A stretch of DNA of 64,000 bases from Microtetraspora glauca (lineage in GTDB: Bacteria > Actinomycetota > Actinomycetes > Streptosporangiales > Streptosporangiaceae): contig BBYL01000026.1 in the NCBI GenBank assembly GCA_001570385.1, forward strand, positions 1 through 64,000, in the 5' to 3' direction. Each line of letters opens with the position of its first letter. The first letter of the stretch is position 1. The notes beneath the pieces are model-generated. The model was not told where the DNA came from. It made no database searches and saw only the letters and a list, made by a program, of their open reading frames with translations. This document shows, one piece after another, positions 36,027-44,810 of the stretch. Both the position numbers and the translations under genes were made by a program.

Positions 36027-37148
36027 TCACCGGCGGGTGAGCACCACGACCGCCGCGACGAAGGCGCCGACGCCGAGAAGGACGCCGATGCCGTAGATCC
36101 AGAGCCTAACGGGATCCGGTCCCGGGCGCGCGGGCCCCGGGGTGAGCCTGCCGTCACCGAAGTGCAGATCCTCCTCCACCGGCACCGTACGGGCGTACCC
36201 GCCCAACTCCCCCGCCCTGGCGAGCGCGGCCGCCGCGTCGACCACGCCGAAGCCGGTCTTCTTGTCGTATCCGGGCGCCCCGCGGCGCGAGGTGGTGATG
36301 AGGGCGCGGGTCACCAGTTCGGGCTTGAGGTCCGGGTAGCGCGCCTTGATGAGGGCGGCGACGCCGGCGACGATCGCGCTGGCCGGGCCGCTGCCCGTCC
36401 TGTGGCCGTGCCGGCCGTCCGGGAGGGCCACGGGCAGGTCCACGCCGGGCGCGGCGACGAGCACCGACAGGTTCGTGCTGGTGGGGGCGTCCTTCCCGGC
36501 CGCGGCCACGCCGACGACTCCCGGATATCCGGCGGGGAACCGCCAGTAGTCCCCGCCGTCGCCCACGCCCGAGACGATCACCACGCCCCGGGAGAGCGCG
36601 TACGAGATCGCGTCGCGGTCCATCCTGCCCACGGCATAGGAGCCCGTGGGGACGCTGATGACGCTCGCCCCGTTGTTCGCGGCGTGCCGGATCGCCCGGG
36701 CGAGCGGGCTGTCGATCGCGGCTCCCGGCTCCGCCTGCGGATCGACGAAGTCGCCGGGCAGAGTCTCGGAGATCACGGGGATGGACAGGATGCGCGCGCG
36801 TGGCGCGACGCCCCAGGCGCCGCCGCCGCTCCCGTCGCCGGCGATCAGGGACGCCGTGGCCGTGGCCTCCCCCGGGGACGACTTCGCCCGGCCGAAGACG
36901 GTGCCGGTCATGTCGGGGCCCTGCTCGACCCGCCCTTTCAGCTCGGACGCGCCGCCGTCCACCCGGCCGTCGAGGACGGCGACGATCACGCCCTCGCCCT
37001 TGGTGACCTTCCACGCCTTCTCGGCGTTGACGGCGTCGAGCACCACGCGGTCGCCGCTTGGCGCCGCCAGGGCCGGGGCAGCGGACACGACCGACAGGAC
37101 GGGCAGGACCGACAGGACGGCGGCGCACCGCGCCGCGCGCCTCAGCAC
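36027..37148 (-). CDS. Subtilisin-like (S8) protein lacking catalytic residues
   Basis: 373 aa from the GTG at 37148, overlapping the upstream stop. Signal peptide (residues 1-28), S8 domain, C-terminal membrane segment (IYGIGVLLGVGAFVAAVVVL): the layout of mycosin-type proteases. The Asp motif remains (VAVLDGRVDGG), but the His position reads GEATATASLIAG (family HGT.xASLIAG), the oxyanion Asn reads GVGDGG (family AAGNEG), and the Ser position reads GSGPASAIVAG (family GTSxAxxxVSG). Three of the four key residues are replaced, so it should be inactive as a protease. It pairs with the active paralog at 37982-39217. Confidence 0.88.
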   Translation of the reverse strand: MLRRAARCAAVLSVLPVLSVVSAAPALAAPSGDRVVLDAVNAEKAWKVTKGEGVIVAVLDGRVDGGASELKGRVEQGPDMTGTVFGRAKSSPGEATATASLIAGDGSGGGAWGVAPRARILSIPVISETLPGDFVDPQAEPGAAIDSPLARAIRHAANNGASVISVPTGSYAVGRMDRDAISYALSRGVVIVSGVGDGGDYWRFPAGYPGVVGVAAAGKDAPTSTNLSVLVAAPGVDLPVALPDGRHGHRTGSGPASAIVAGVAALIKARYPDLKPELVTRALITTSRRGAPGYDKKTGFGVVDAAAALARAGELGGYARTVPVEEDLHFGDGRLTPGPARPGPDPVRLWIYGIGVLLGVGAFVAAVVVLTRR

Positions 37149-37972
37149 ACGTTCCCCTGGGTGCAGCGTGGGACGTCGGGCGGCTCGGCCAGGGAACGCG
37201 CGATGCGCGCGGCGATCGACTGCGCGACCGGCCACATCTCGCTGTTCAACTGCTCCTCCGGGGACACCGAGTCACGGGTTCGACCGTCGGTGTACCCCAC
37301 GGAGGAGAAGACGATGTACGGCCCGGCCCCCACCCAACCCGTACGCTGCCGCTGCGCCGCGCCGAAGAGGTCGGTCACCGTGTTCGGGAAGGCGACCGGC
37401 CGCACGCCGACCCGGTCGTCCTGCGGCAGCTTGGCGGAGGCGTCCACCCTGGTCTGCTCGTCGCGGAGCACCGCCACGCCGACCGTGACGGCGAAGGTCG
37501 CCGTCTGGTCCACGTACGTCGCCCGCAGCATGGTGACACAGCGGTATCTGCGCAGGACGGAGGCCACGGGCGCGTCGACCGCGCCAGTGCAGGCGCTCTC
37601 GGGCGCGATCCCCACCCGGCGGGCGAACTGCTGCGCGCGGCCCAGCCCGGCGTATTCGAGCTCCTCGGGGAAGACCATCCCGACCGGCCAGGCCCGCCAT
37701 CGGCGGGCGACGTCCTCCTGGGCGTATCTGGCCCGCTCGGCGCCGGTCAGCGGGCGTGAGCGCGTCTCCCGCAGCACGCCGACCGCCCCGAGCAGAACGT
37801 TCACGGCGGCGACGGCGAGGACGACGCCCATGATGGCGACGTACGTCGAGCGGAGCCTGACGCCGCGCGCCAGCTCGGCCCGCGCCGCGGCCGCCTGGGC
37901 CGCCTCCGCCCTCCGCGCGGACGCGGGCCAGCGGTGCGCGCGGGGACGTTTCCCCGGCTGGTCGGGCGACAT
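37142..37972 (-). CDS. Membrane-anchored protein paired with the inactive S8 protein
   Basis: 276 aa. A basic, Ala-rich N-terminus and one membrane segment (residues 45-68, STYVAIMGVVLAVAAVNVLL) precede an extracellular domain with four scattered cysteines (SACTGAVDAP, YRCVTML, PRCTQGNVC). It is paralogous to the protein at 39211-39930: shared features are VARRW..WP.G.(I/V)FP, CxxxVDAP, LRATYxD, AFP.TVTD.F.AA.RQ and GPY(I/V)(I/V).(S/T)(T/S)VG. No family name is known to me. It starts 10 nt after the active protease gene and overlaps the inactive one. Confidence 0.75.
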   Translation of the reverse strand: MSPDQPGKRPRAHRWPASARRAEAAQAAAARAELARGVRLRSTYVAIMGVVLAVAAVNVLLGAVGVLRETRSRPLTGAERARYAQEDVARRWRAWPVGMVFPEELEYAGLGRAQQFARRVGIAPESACTGAVDAPVASVLRRYRCVTMLRATYVDQTATFAVTVGVAVLRDEQTRVDASAKLPQDDRVGVRPVAFPNTVTDLFGAAQRQRTGWVGAGPYIVFSSVGYTDGRTRDSVSPEEQLNSEMWPVAQSIAARIARSLAEPPDVPRCTQGNVC

Positions 37973-37981
37973 ACCTCGATG

Positions 37982-39217
37982 CTACGTCTGAGGCTCCGTA
38001 CGCCAAGGAGCAGGCGGAACCAGGGTGTCGTCGTCCTCACGCCTGGCCCGCCGTACGAGAAGGACCAGGACGACCAGGCCGGTGCCGGCACCGATGAGGC
38101 CGCCGATCGCGACGGCGGCGTAGACGACGATGGCCCGCTGGTCGCGCCGCACCACCGCCACCGGTTCGGGATCGCGCTCCTTCGCGCCGACCTTCCGGGA
38201 GGGGTCCTGCACGCCCGGTCCCGACGCCGTGGCCCGGTGCCGGGCGAGCGCCGCCGCCGTCGTCAGGGCCCGGTTCGCGTTGACCACACCGAATCCGGTG
38301 CCGGTGTTGTACCTGTTCCGGGTGGAAGCGGATGAGGTGAGTGCCTGCGCGACCAGGGCGGGTGACATCCGTGGATGGCGCGCCTTGATCAGCGCGGCGA
38401 CGCCGGAGACCAGGGCGGTCGCCTGGGAGGTGCCGCGGCCCACCCAGTATTCGTCGCCCGGACCGGCGCCGAGGATGTCCACGCCGGGCGCGGCGACCAT
38501 GACCGAGGAGTTCCGGTTGGAGAACGACGCCCGGCGCAGGGCGGGCGTGACCGCGGCCACCGAGATGACGCCGGGGATGGCCGCCGGATAGGAGTAGGGG
38601 GCGTCGCGCTTCCCCGCCCCCTCGTTGCCCGCCGCCGCGACCAGGACCACGCCCTTGGAGATGGCGTAACGGATGGCGTCCCGCTCCTCCTCGGTCGGCA
38701 GGTCCTTCGAGATCGACAGGTTGATCACGTCGGCGCCGCGGTCCACGGCGTACCTGATGCCCTTGGCGACCACGCCCTCGTAGCGCACATCGGAGTTGAA
38801 CGTCCGGAAACCGGGTTCCTCGTCTTCGAGGATCACCCGCACGGAGAGGATCCTCGCGTCCGGCGCGACACCGATCACGCCGTCCTCGCGCCCGGGGCCG
38901 TGCCCGTGTCCCGCGATCAGGGACGCCATGTACGTGCCGTGCAGGCGGGTGGGGGCGACACCTCTGGGGTTCGCGCCCACCGTGAAGTCCTTGCCGATGA
39001 CCACCGATCCGGCGAGGTCCCGGTGCCGGGGGTCCACTCCGGAGTCGAGGACGGCCACGGTGACGCCCTCGCCCTTGGTGTGGCGCCACGCCTCGGCGAG
39101 GTCCAGGGTCCGCAACACGGGGTGCTGGCTCGCCCGCACGTCGTCGGCGCGCGCCGTACCGGGAAGCAGGGCGACCGTGAGCGCGGCGAGCACGGCCAGG
39201 ACGCGCGGCCTCAGCAT
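37982..39217 (-). CDS. Mycosin-like subtilisin (S8) serine protease, intact active site
   Basis: 411 aa from the ATG at 39217 (AAGGAG 7 nt upstream). Signal peptide 1-23 (VLAVLAALTVALLPGTARAD), S8 domain with Asp in VAVLDSGVDPRH, His in LHGTYMASLIAG, Asn in AAAGNEG, Ser in RGTSQATALVSG, and a C-terminal membrane segment (VYAAVAIGGLIGAGTGLVVL). It should act outside the membrane. Mycosins serve type VII secretion, but no ESX genes are in the window. The start overlaps the stop of its partner gene. Confidence 0.9.
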   Translation of the reverse strand: MLRPRVLAVLAALTVALLPGTARADDVRASQHPVLRTLDLAEAWRHTKGEGVTVAVLDSGVDPRHRDLAGSVVIGKDFTVGANPRGVAPTRLHGTYMASLIAGHGHGPGREDGVIGVAPDARILSVRVILEDEEPGFRTFNSDVRYEGVVAKGIRYAVDRGADVINLSISKDLPTEEERDAIRYAISKGVVLVAAAGNEGAGKRDAPYSYPAAIPGVISVAAVTPALRRASFSNRNSSVMVAAPGVDILGAGPGDEYWVGRGTSQATALVSGVAALIKARHPRMSPALVAQALTSSASTRNRYNTGTGFGVVNANRALTTAAALARHRATASGPGVQDPSRKVGAKERDPEPVAVVRRDQRAIVVYAAVAIGGLIGAGTGLVVLVLLVRRARREDDDTLVPPAPWRTEPQT

Positions 39218-39930
39218 CGCCACTCCTTCGCCTCGCAGTCGGGGGCGGCGGGCGCGGTGAGCGCCGTCGCGATCTGGGCGGCCAGATCGCCGGTGAAGGT
39301 GAAGATGGTGGGCCGCTGCTTGCCCACCCAGCGCGCCGGCCGCCCGTCCACCTGCCCGACCGTGGTCAGGATGACGTACGGCCCGGCCTGCCTGGCCGTA
39401 CCGGCCTGGCGGCTGGCGGCGCTGAACCGGTCGGTCACGGTTCCGGGGAAGGCGAGGGCGCGCAGCCCCGGTGAGGGTTTCCCGCCCTTGGGGAACGCCG
39501 CCTCGGCGGCGGAGGCGGAGACGGAGTCGGGGAACGCGGCGACGCCGACGGTGATGACGATTCCCTGGAGGGCGTCGAGGTAGGTGGCGCGCAGGACCGC
39601 CCGGCATCCGGCGGCGCGGATCGGGGCGCGGAGGGGGGCGTCGACGGAGGCGGCACAGTCGGTACGTGAGGAGACGCCGACTCTTCTGGCCTTCTCGCGG
39701 CCGCCCTGCTCGCCGGTGTAACCGAGGGTCGCGGGGAAGATCCGGCCCGCGGGCCAGAGCTCCCAGCGGCGGGCCACCTCGGCGGCGGACGCCTGCCGCA
39801 GCTCTCCGGCGCTCGGGCCCCTGGTGAGCTCGCCGGCCGCCGCGCTCCCCGCGACTCCGGCGATGATCACGCAGATCACGGTGAGTGCGGACGCCACCAT
39901 CAGCGCCGGCCACGTCCGTGTCCCACTCAC
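39211..39930 (-). CDS. Membrane-anchored protein paired with the active S8 protease
   Basis: 239 aa from the GTG at 39930; a TTG at 39969 is possible. One N-terminal membrane segment (WPALMVASALTVICVIIAGV), then an extracytoplasmic domain with cysteines (RTDCAASVDAP, AAGCRAVLRATY, CEAKEWRC). It is a paralog of 37142-37972. It is first gene of a four-gene minus-strand unit: membrane protein, active protease, membrane protein, inactive protease. Function unknown; a chaperone, inhibitor or substrate of the protease is plausible. Confidence 0.75.
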   Translation of the reverse strand: MSGTRTWPALMVASALTVICVIIAGVAGSAAAGELTRGPSAGELRQASAAEVARRWELWPAGRIFPATLGYTGEQGGREKARRVGVSSRTDCAASVDAPLRAPIRAAGCRAVLRATYLDALQGIVITVGVAAFPDSVSASAAEAAFPKGGKPSPGLRALAFPGTVTDRFSAASRQAGTARQAGPYVILTTVGQVDGRPARWVGKQRPTIFTFTGDLAAQIATALTAPAAPDCEAKEWRC

Positions 39931-39967
39931 GTCAGCGACCTTAACCCCACCCAGGCATAAATCCTTC

Positions 39968-40023
39968 AAAAAGACGAAACGACCACACCGCGGCCGCCGT
40001 CCTGATCATGAGGACGGCGGCCG
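39968..40023 (-). terminator. Intrinsic terminator of moeZ
   Basis: CGGCCGCCGTCCT 39991-40003 and AGGACGGCGGCCG 40011-40023 form a perfect 13-bp stem with a 7-nt loop. On the minus strand it is followed by a T-rich stretch (GTTTCGTCTTTTTG). It separates moeZ from the S8 operon. Confidence 0.85.
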
Positions 40024-40035
40024 GGCGAGTGGCCG

Positions 40036-41214
40036 TCAGTAGGTGGGAAGCGAGGGGTCGACCGTCTTGATCCAGCTGAGCACGCCGCCGCCGACGTGGA
40101 CGGCGTCGGCGAAGCCGGCGTTCTTGAGGATCGCGAGGACCTCGGCCGACCGGGCGCCGGACTTGCAGTGCAGGACGATCTTCTTGTCCTGCGGCAGGCC
40201 CTCCAGAGCCGAGCCGTTGATGAACTCGCCCTTGGGGATCAGCACGGCGCCGGGGATGTTGACGATCTCGTACTCGTTCTGCTCGCGGACGTCGATCACG
40301 TAGATGTCGTCGCCGCGCTCCTTCATGTCCCTGAGCTCGGCCGCGGTGATCGTCGAGCCGAGAGCGGCCTCCTGGGCCTCGTCGGAGATGGTGCCGCAGA
40401 ACGCCTCGTAGTCGATCAGCTCGGTGATCGTGGGGTTCTTGCCGCAGAGCGGGCACTCGGGGTCCTTGCGAACCTTGACGTCGCGGTACTTCATCTCCAG
40501 CGCGTCATAGATCATCAGACGGCCGACGAGCGGCTCGCCGATGCCGGTGATGACCTTGATGGCCTCGTTGACCTGGATGGAGCCGATCGACGCGCACAGC
40601 ACGCCGAGGACGCCGCCCTCGGCGCAGGAGGGAACCATGCCGGGAGGCGGGGGCTCCGGGTAGAGGCAGCGGTAGCAGGGGCCGTGCTCGGCCCAGAACA
40701 CGCTGGCCTGCCCGTCGAAGCGGTAGATGGATCCCCAGACGTACGGCTTGCCGAGCAGCACCGCGGCGTCGTTGACCATGTAACGGGTGGCGAAGTTGTC
40801 GGTGCCGTCCACGATCAGGTCGTAGCCGGAGAAGATGTCCATCACGTTGTCGGTGGTGAGGGCCACGTTGTGGATCACCACGTTGACGAGCGGGTTGATC
40901 TCGCGGACGCTCGCCGCGGCGGAGTCGGCCTTCAGGCGGCCCACGTCGGACTGCCCGTGGATGACCTGCCGCTGCAGGTTCGACTCGTCCACGACGTCGA
41001 AGTCGATGATGCCCAGCGTGCCGACGCCCGCCGCGGCGAGGTACAGCAGCGCCGGGGAACCCAGGCCACCGGCGCCCACACAGAGCACCTTGGCGTTCTT
41101 GAGCCGCTTCTGCCCGGCCATCCCGACGTCGGGGATGATCAGGTGGCGCGAATAACGGCGCACCTCGTCGACGGTCAGCTCTGCTGCCGGCTCTACCAGT
41201 GGTGGCAACGACAC
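40036..41214 (-). CDS. moeZ: MoeZ-type adenylyltransferase/sulfurtransferase
   Basis: 392 aa from the GTG at 41214 (GGGAG upstream). The E1/MoeB domain (residues 1-270) has VLCVGAGGLGSPALLYLAAA, DESNLQRQVIHGQSDVG and zinc cysteines CYRC and CPLCG. The C-terminal rhodanese domain (about 290-392) has the active-site loop HCKSGARS. It adenylates and thiocarboxylates the C-terminal Gly of small sulfur carriers (MoaD, CysO, ThiS types) for cofactor and cysteine synthesis. It can work with MoaE encoded at 6.1 kb. Confidence 0.95.
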   Translation of the reverse strand: MSLPPLVEPAAELTVDEVRRYSRHLIIPDVGMAGQKRLKNAKVLCVGAGGLGSPALLYLAAAGVGTLGIIDFDVVDESNLQRQVIHGQSDVGRLKADSAAASVREINPLVNVVIHNVALTTDNVMDIFSGYDLIVDGTDNFATRYMVNDAAVLLGKPYVWGSIYRFDGQASVFWAEHGPCYRCLYPEPPPPGMVPSCAEGGVLGVLCASIGSIQVNEAIKVITGIGEPLVGRLMIYDALEMKYRDVKVRKDPECPLCGKNPTITELIDYEAFCGTISDEAQEAALGSTITAAELRDMKERGDDIYVIDVREQNEYEIVNIPGAVLIPKGEFINGSALEGLPQDKKIVLHCKSGARSAEVLAILKNAGFADAVHVGGGVLSWIKTVDPSLPTY

Positions 41215-41297
41215 AGTCCCACTCCCATTTCAGGGGGTCATCACAAGCATCTAGTGACAACCTAGCCGGGGGCCTCCGGCATTCCCCAATCGAGAGG

Positions 41298-42200
41298 TCA
41301 ACCGGCGTGGACGCGTGCCTCGGCGAGCAGGCGCCTGGCCTCGCGCGCCACGATCTCGGGAAACTCCATCTGGGCGACGTGCCCGGCGTGCCGGATGGTG
41401 ACGAGACGCACATCGGGGAACGTCCGCCCGGCGCGCGTCGCCATCCGGGCGTCGACCAGCCGGTCACGCCGGCCGTGGATGACCAGCGTGGGCGCCGTCA
41501 CCCGCGCGGCCTGCCGCCACAGGTTCTCCGGGCCGGTACGGAAGTACTCGCCGACGATGCCCCTGGCGGAGCCGACCAGCGCCTGGCCGGCGTGGGCCAG
41601 CGCGTCCCGCCGCCGCACTTCTTCGACCGCGAGCCTCAGGCGTTCGGGATGGACCCTGCGCAGGTCCGCGTAACACATGCCGAGGGTCGCCTGCACCCTG
41701 CGCTCGGCGGGGACCGTGCTCAGCCGCCGGACCGCCCATTCTCCGAGGCGCGGCGCCGCGGAGACGGCCACGCGGGCCGGGCCGTACCGGGGAAGCAGGT
41801 CGGGCAGCGCCGGTGACACCAGCACGAGCGACCTGACCAGCTCTGGCCGGGTGGCCGCGACGCGTACGGACACGGCGCCGCCGAGCGAGTTGCCGAACAG
41901 GTGGACCGGGCCGCCCAGGTGCTCGATGAGCGCGATGACCGCACGGGCGTGGCCGTCCACGGAGTAGTCCCCGTCCGCGGGCGCCGGCGAGTAACCCGCG
42001 CCGGGCAGGTCGAGCGCCCATCCGGTGACCTCGCCCGCCAACTCGCCCATCAGGTCGGTCCAGTTCGTCGCGGAGCCCGCCAGGCCGTGGACGAAGACCC
42101 CGGCCTCGGCCGGGCCACGGGGAGTGGACCGCACGTGGATCCGCGTGTTCCCCAGCTCGATCAGCTCGCCCGGCCAGTCCGGAATCGGCTCGACACCCAC
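41298..42200 (-). CDS. Alpha/beta hydrolase (LipV-like)
   Basis: 300 aa from the GTG at 42200, with a strong GGGGAGG ribosome site. Oxyanion region FVHGLAGSATNW, nucleophile elbow GNSLGGAVS, Asp in HGRRDRLVD and His in IRHAGHVAQME form a complete triad. No signal peptide, so cytoplasmic. Substrate unknown. Position next to moeZ corresponds to lipV (Rv3203) in mycobacteria. Confidence 0.85.
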   Translation of the reverse strand: MGVEPIPDWPGELIELGNTRIHVRSTPRGPAEAGVFVHGLAGSATNWTDLMGELAGEVTGWALDLPGAGYSPAPADGDYSVDGHARAVIALIEHLGGPVHLFGNSLGGAVSVRVAATRPELVRSLVLVSPALPDLLPRYGPARVAVSAAPRLGEWAVRRLSTVPAERRVQATLGMCYADLRRVHPERLRLAVEEVRRRDALAHAGQALVGSARGIVGEYFRTGPENLWRQAARVTAPTLVIHGRRDRLVDARMATRAGRTFPDVRLVTIRHAGHVAQMEFPEIVAREARRLLAEARVHAG

Positions 42201-42330
42201 GCGACCTCCCCTGTTCGCCCGCCGTTCCGACGATGTTCCGACGATATCGCCACCTCCGGCCAGCACAGCCACAAACCGGACATAGAGGGACATTTTGCAG
42301 CATAACTAGCAATAAGAGTTCAACATCGTC

Positions 42331-42430
42331 AATAAAGCGACAAGCAAGGAGTAAAAGCGCACGATAGCCGTTTATCGGGCAGGCTACCCGGAAATCATGA
42401 CAACCAGGATGGACCATTCACGGACTATCC
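42331..42430 (+). promoter_or_regulatory. Array promoter 1
   Basis: Upstream element AATAAAGCGACAAGC..TAAAAGC (42331-42358), 11 nt, GTTT 42370-42373, 16 nt, GGAAAT 42390-42395. An inverted repeat GGATGGACC / GGACTATCC lies at 42407-42430. The same elements with the same spacing precede all seven array genes. GTTT plus a GG-type -10 recalls SigB/SigF-family promoters; the assignment is inferred. Confidence 0.6.
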
Positions 42431-42499
42431 AAGCCGTTTTCCAAAGTATTTGGGAAATGTCGAAAAACGGGGCAACCATCCTTTCAAGGGGGAAACACA

Positions 42500-42823
42500 A
42501 TGCCCAAGCTCAAGAGTGTCATCGCGGGTCTCGCCGTCAGCACGGCGCTGACCGGTGGAGCCGTCGCGCTCGGTGCTGCGACCACCACCACCGCGGCGAA
42601 CGCCGGCGTCGTCCAGGTCGGCTGCGGCGGCGGCTGCGGCGGCGGCTGGGGCGGTTGCGGCGGCGGCTGGGGCCGTGGCGGGCGTAACCACAACCGCAAC
42701 TGGAACCGGAACCACAACCGCCAGCACCAGCGCAACCACCAGAACCAGCGTCAGGCGCAGCGCCAGAACGTGATCAACAACATCAGGATCGACCGCGGCC
42801 GGGGCTTCGACGACGAGTTCTAA
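42500..42823 (+). CDS. Array protein 1: secreted Gly/Cys- and Asn/Arg-rich protein
   Basis: 107 aa. Signal peptide 1-35 (LTGGAVALGAATTTTAANA, cleavage before GVVQ). Mature chain: Gly/Cys/Trp head (VGCGGGCGGGWGGCGGGW, three Cys), Asn/Arg/His/Gln middle (NRNWNRNHNRQHQRNHQNQR), VINNIRI motif, short acidic end (GFDDEF). No enzyme domain; the mature protein is expected to be disordered or fibrous, secreted or surface-bound. First of seven paralogs, each with its own promoter and terminator. Function unknown to me; structural surface protein, metal binding and polyanion binding are all possible. Ribosome site AAGGGGG. Confidence 0.8.
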   Translation: MPKLKSVIAGLAVSTALTGGAVALGAATTTTAANAGVVQVGCGGGCGGGWGGCGGGWGRGGRNHNRNWNRNHNRQHQRNHQNQRQAQRQNVINNIRIDRGRGFDDEF

Positions 42824-42925
42824 TCACGGAGGGCGCAGGCGAGGCGACGTGTACCGACGCTCTACCGGAATCTCGGTTCTCCGGAACGCGAGGTTCGGCG
42901 GGCGGCCGACACGCCAGAGCAAGGT

Positions 42926-43080
42926 GGATCACGTGAGTTCCTCACTGTGAGGTGAACGTGATCCTCTGCCCACGATGATGCGAGGGCTCCCGCGAGGGAA
43001 GATCGCGGGAGCCCTCACCACAGCGAATCGCGAAAAGGCCATCCGGTCGGCAGCGCTGCCGACCGGATGGCCTTTTCGCG
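42926..43080 (+). terminator. Stacked palindromes and terminator after array gene 1
   Basis: Three inverted repeats in a row: an imperfect one (42926-42964, arms starting GGATCACGT), a 14-bp stem GAGGGCTCCCGCGA / TCGCGGGAGCCCTC (42982-43016), and a perfect 52-bp palindrome (43029-43080, arms CGCGAAAAGGCCATCCGG...) whose 3' arm ends in CCTTTTCGCG. The last is the likely terminator. Confidence 0.75.
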
Positions 43081-43259
43081 TTTCGCGCGTATTCGTTTGG
43101 CGCTCCAGACCCGCCGCACTTCAGGCGCAGTGGCCGCCGCCTACCATCCGAGCCTACGAGGCCGTCGCCACTCCCAAGGGAGCAATACCCATCAATCTCG
43201 ACAATTGCGACATCAGCGACATCTCACTACATAAGAAGCACTAATCGCTCAACGTCTCC

Positions 43260-43359
43260 AATAAAGTGACAAGCAGAGGGTAAAAGCCGCCGATCGCCGT
43301 TTATCTCTCGACGTGGCAGGAAATCAAAACGGCGCGAAGATGATCCGCATAAGGGTCAT
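43260..43359 (+). promoter_or_regulatory. Array promoter 2
   Basis: Upstream element AATAAAGTGACAAGC..TAAAAGC 43260-43287, 11 nt, GTTT 43299-43302, 16 nt, GGAAAT 43319-43324, inverted repeat ATGATCC / GGGTCAT 43340-43359. Confidence 0.6.
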
Positions 43360-43430
43360 CCGCATATTCTCCGAATTCGGAGAGCTGCAGAGTGTCGGGG
43401 CAAATCAATTCCTTCCAAGGGAGAACAACA

Positions 43431-43772
43431 ATGCCCAAGTTCAAGAACCTCGTCGGGCTACTCGCCCTCAGCACCGCGCTGACCGGCGGAGCGGTCGCCC
43501 TGGGCGCCGCTGCCACCACCACCACGGCGAGCGCCGCGGTCGTCCAGACCGGCGGCTGCGGCGGCGGCTGCGGCGGCGGCTGGGGCGGCCAGGGCCGCAA
43601 CCGCAACCGCAACTGGAACCGCAACCACAACCGCAACCACCAGAACCAGCGCGAGCACCAGCGCGAGCACCAGACGCAGCGCCAGCACGTGATCAACAAC
43701 ATCCGGGTGGACCGGAACGACGACTTCGACGACGACCTGCCCGAGATCCTGTCCAACACGAACGAGCTCTAA
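43431..43772 (+). CDS. Array protein 2: secreted Gly/Cys- and Asn/Arg-rich protein
   Basis: 113 aa from the ATG at 43431 (AAGGGAGAAC). Signal peptide to about residue 36 (ending TTTTASA-AVVQT). Head GGCGGGCGGGWGGQGR (two Cys), middle NRNRNWNRNHNRNHQNQREH, then QRQHVINNIRV and an acidic tail (DRNDDFDDDLPEILSNTNEL). The acidic tail and the basic middle have opposite charge, as in protein 1, so self-association is conceivable. Closest in head and middle to protein 4. Confidence 0.8.
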   Translation: MPKFKNLVGLLALSTALTGGAVALGAAATTTTASAAVVQTGGCGGGCGGGWGGQGRNRNRNWNRNHNRNHQNQREHQREHQTQRQHVINNIRVDRNDDFDDDLPEILSNTNEL

Positions 43773-43914
43773 AGAGCCGGACGTCGTCGGCGTCGAGGAA
43801 TGATCCCGCGTGCCCGCGTTCCACCGGGCCCCGTACGCCTCAAAGCAGGAGGCGAGGGCGGTCACGGGGAGCGCGGGCACGCTAGATGAGGGACATCCCG
43901 CTCCCGGAGGAGAG

Positions 43915-44019
43915 GCGGAGCCCTGCCTGTGGCAGGGCTCCGCTGGGGGCGGCGACGTCCGCGGCCCTCGCCGAGAACGCGGCCCATCCGGCCGGCATCC
44001 CGCCGGCCGGATTTTTGTT
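43915..44019 (+). terminator. Terminators after array gene 2
   Basis: GCGGAGCCCTGCC / GGCAGGGCTCCGC (43915-43943) is followed by ATCCGGCCGGC (43986-43996), loop ATCCC, GCCGGCCGGAT (44002-44012) and a T run. The second hairpin is repeated exactly after array gene 3. Confidence 0.85.
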
Positions 44020-44084
44020 ATCACACCAACTCGGACATATCGCACAAATACCCGCGAATCGAAATTTATCAACTCAACATTAGT

Positions 44085-44181
44085 AATAGAGCGACAAGCT
44101 GCAACTAAGAGCAGTCAATTACTGTTTGCCGCTAGATACGGGAGGAAATCACAGACCCGCAGGAGTGATCAACGAGGTCAC
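44085..44181 (+). promoter_or_regulatory. Array promoter 3
   Basis: Upstream element AATAGAGCGACAAGC..TAAGAGC 44085-44112, 11 nt, GTTT 44124-44127, 16 nt, GGAAAT 44144-44149, inverted repeat GTGATC / GGTCAC 44165-44181. Confidence 0.6.
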
Positions 44182-44265
44182 CCCGCCGTCCGCCGCAGCG
44201 ACTCTGGAAATATCCGAGAAAGTCGAAACGGGGGGCGAACGGATTCCTTTCGAAGGAGAAACGCA

Positions 44266-44610
44266 ATGCCCAAGTTCAACAGGCTCGCCGGGCTTCTCGC
44301 CGTCGGCGCCACTATGGCCGCCGGTGCGGTCGCGCTCGGCGCGGCGACCACCACCACGGCGAGCGCGTCCGTCATCCGGACCGGTGGCTGCGGCAACGGC
44401 GGCTGCGGCGGCAACGGCAGAGGCTGGAACCGCAACACGAACAACAAGCACCAGAGCCAGCACAACCAGCAGAACCAGCACCAGGAGCAGACCCAGTTCC
44501 TGATCAACGACGTCGTGGTCCCGGAGGACCGAAACCTCCCGCCGACCGCCACCACGACGTCCAGCAACAACGGCAGGGACATCCTTCGCGAATTCAGGGT
44601 CCTCGACTGA
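44266..44610 (+). CDS. Array protein 3: divergent secreted Gly/Cys- and Asn/Gln-rich protein
   Basis: 114 aa (GAAGGAGAAACGCA before the ATG). Signal peptide to about 34 (AAGAVALGAATTTTASA). Head GGCGNGGCGGNGRGWNRN (two Cys), middle richer in Gln and Lys (NNKHQSQHNQQNQHQEQTQ), and FLIND in place of VINNI. The tail (PPTATTTSSNNGRDILREFRVLD) is unlike the others. The most diverged member, but with the same signal peptide style and promoter. Confidence 0.78.
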   Translation: MPKFNRLAGLLAVGATMAAGAVALGAATTTTASASVIRTGGCGNGGCGGNGRGWNRNTNNKHQSQHNQQNQHQEQTQFLINDVVVPEDRNLPPTATTTSSNNGRDILREFRVLD

Positions 44611-44810
44611 GCCCGGCCTCGGCACGTGGGCCGGACCGGGAAGCGGCCACTCGTCTTTCGGCCGGAGGCGCGATCCCACGCCCGGGACCCGTGGCGCCAC
44701 ACGTGGACGGGATGTCCGTTCCTCCTCCGAGAGGCGGACGCCGGTTTCTGGCGGCGGACGGCCGCTCTCGCGGTCGCGAGCCGTCACGACACCCAACTGA
44801 AAACGCACCG

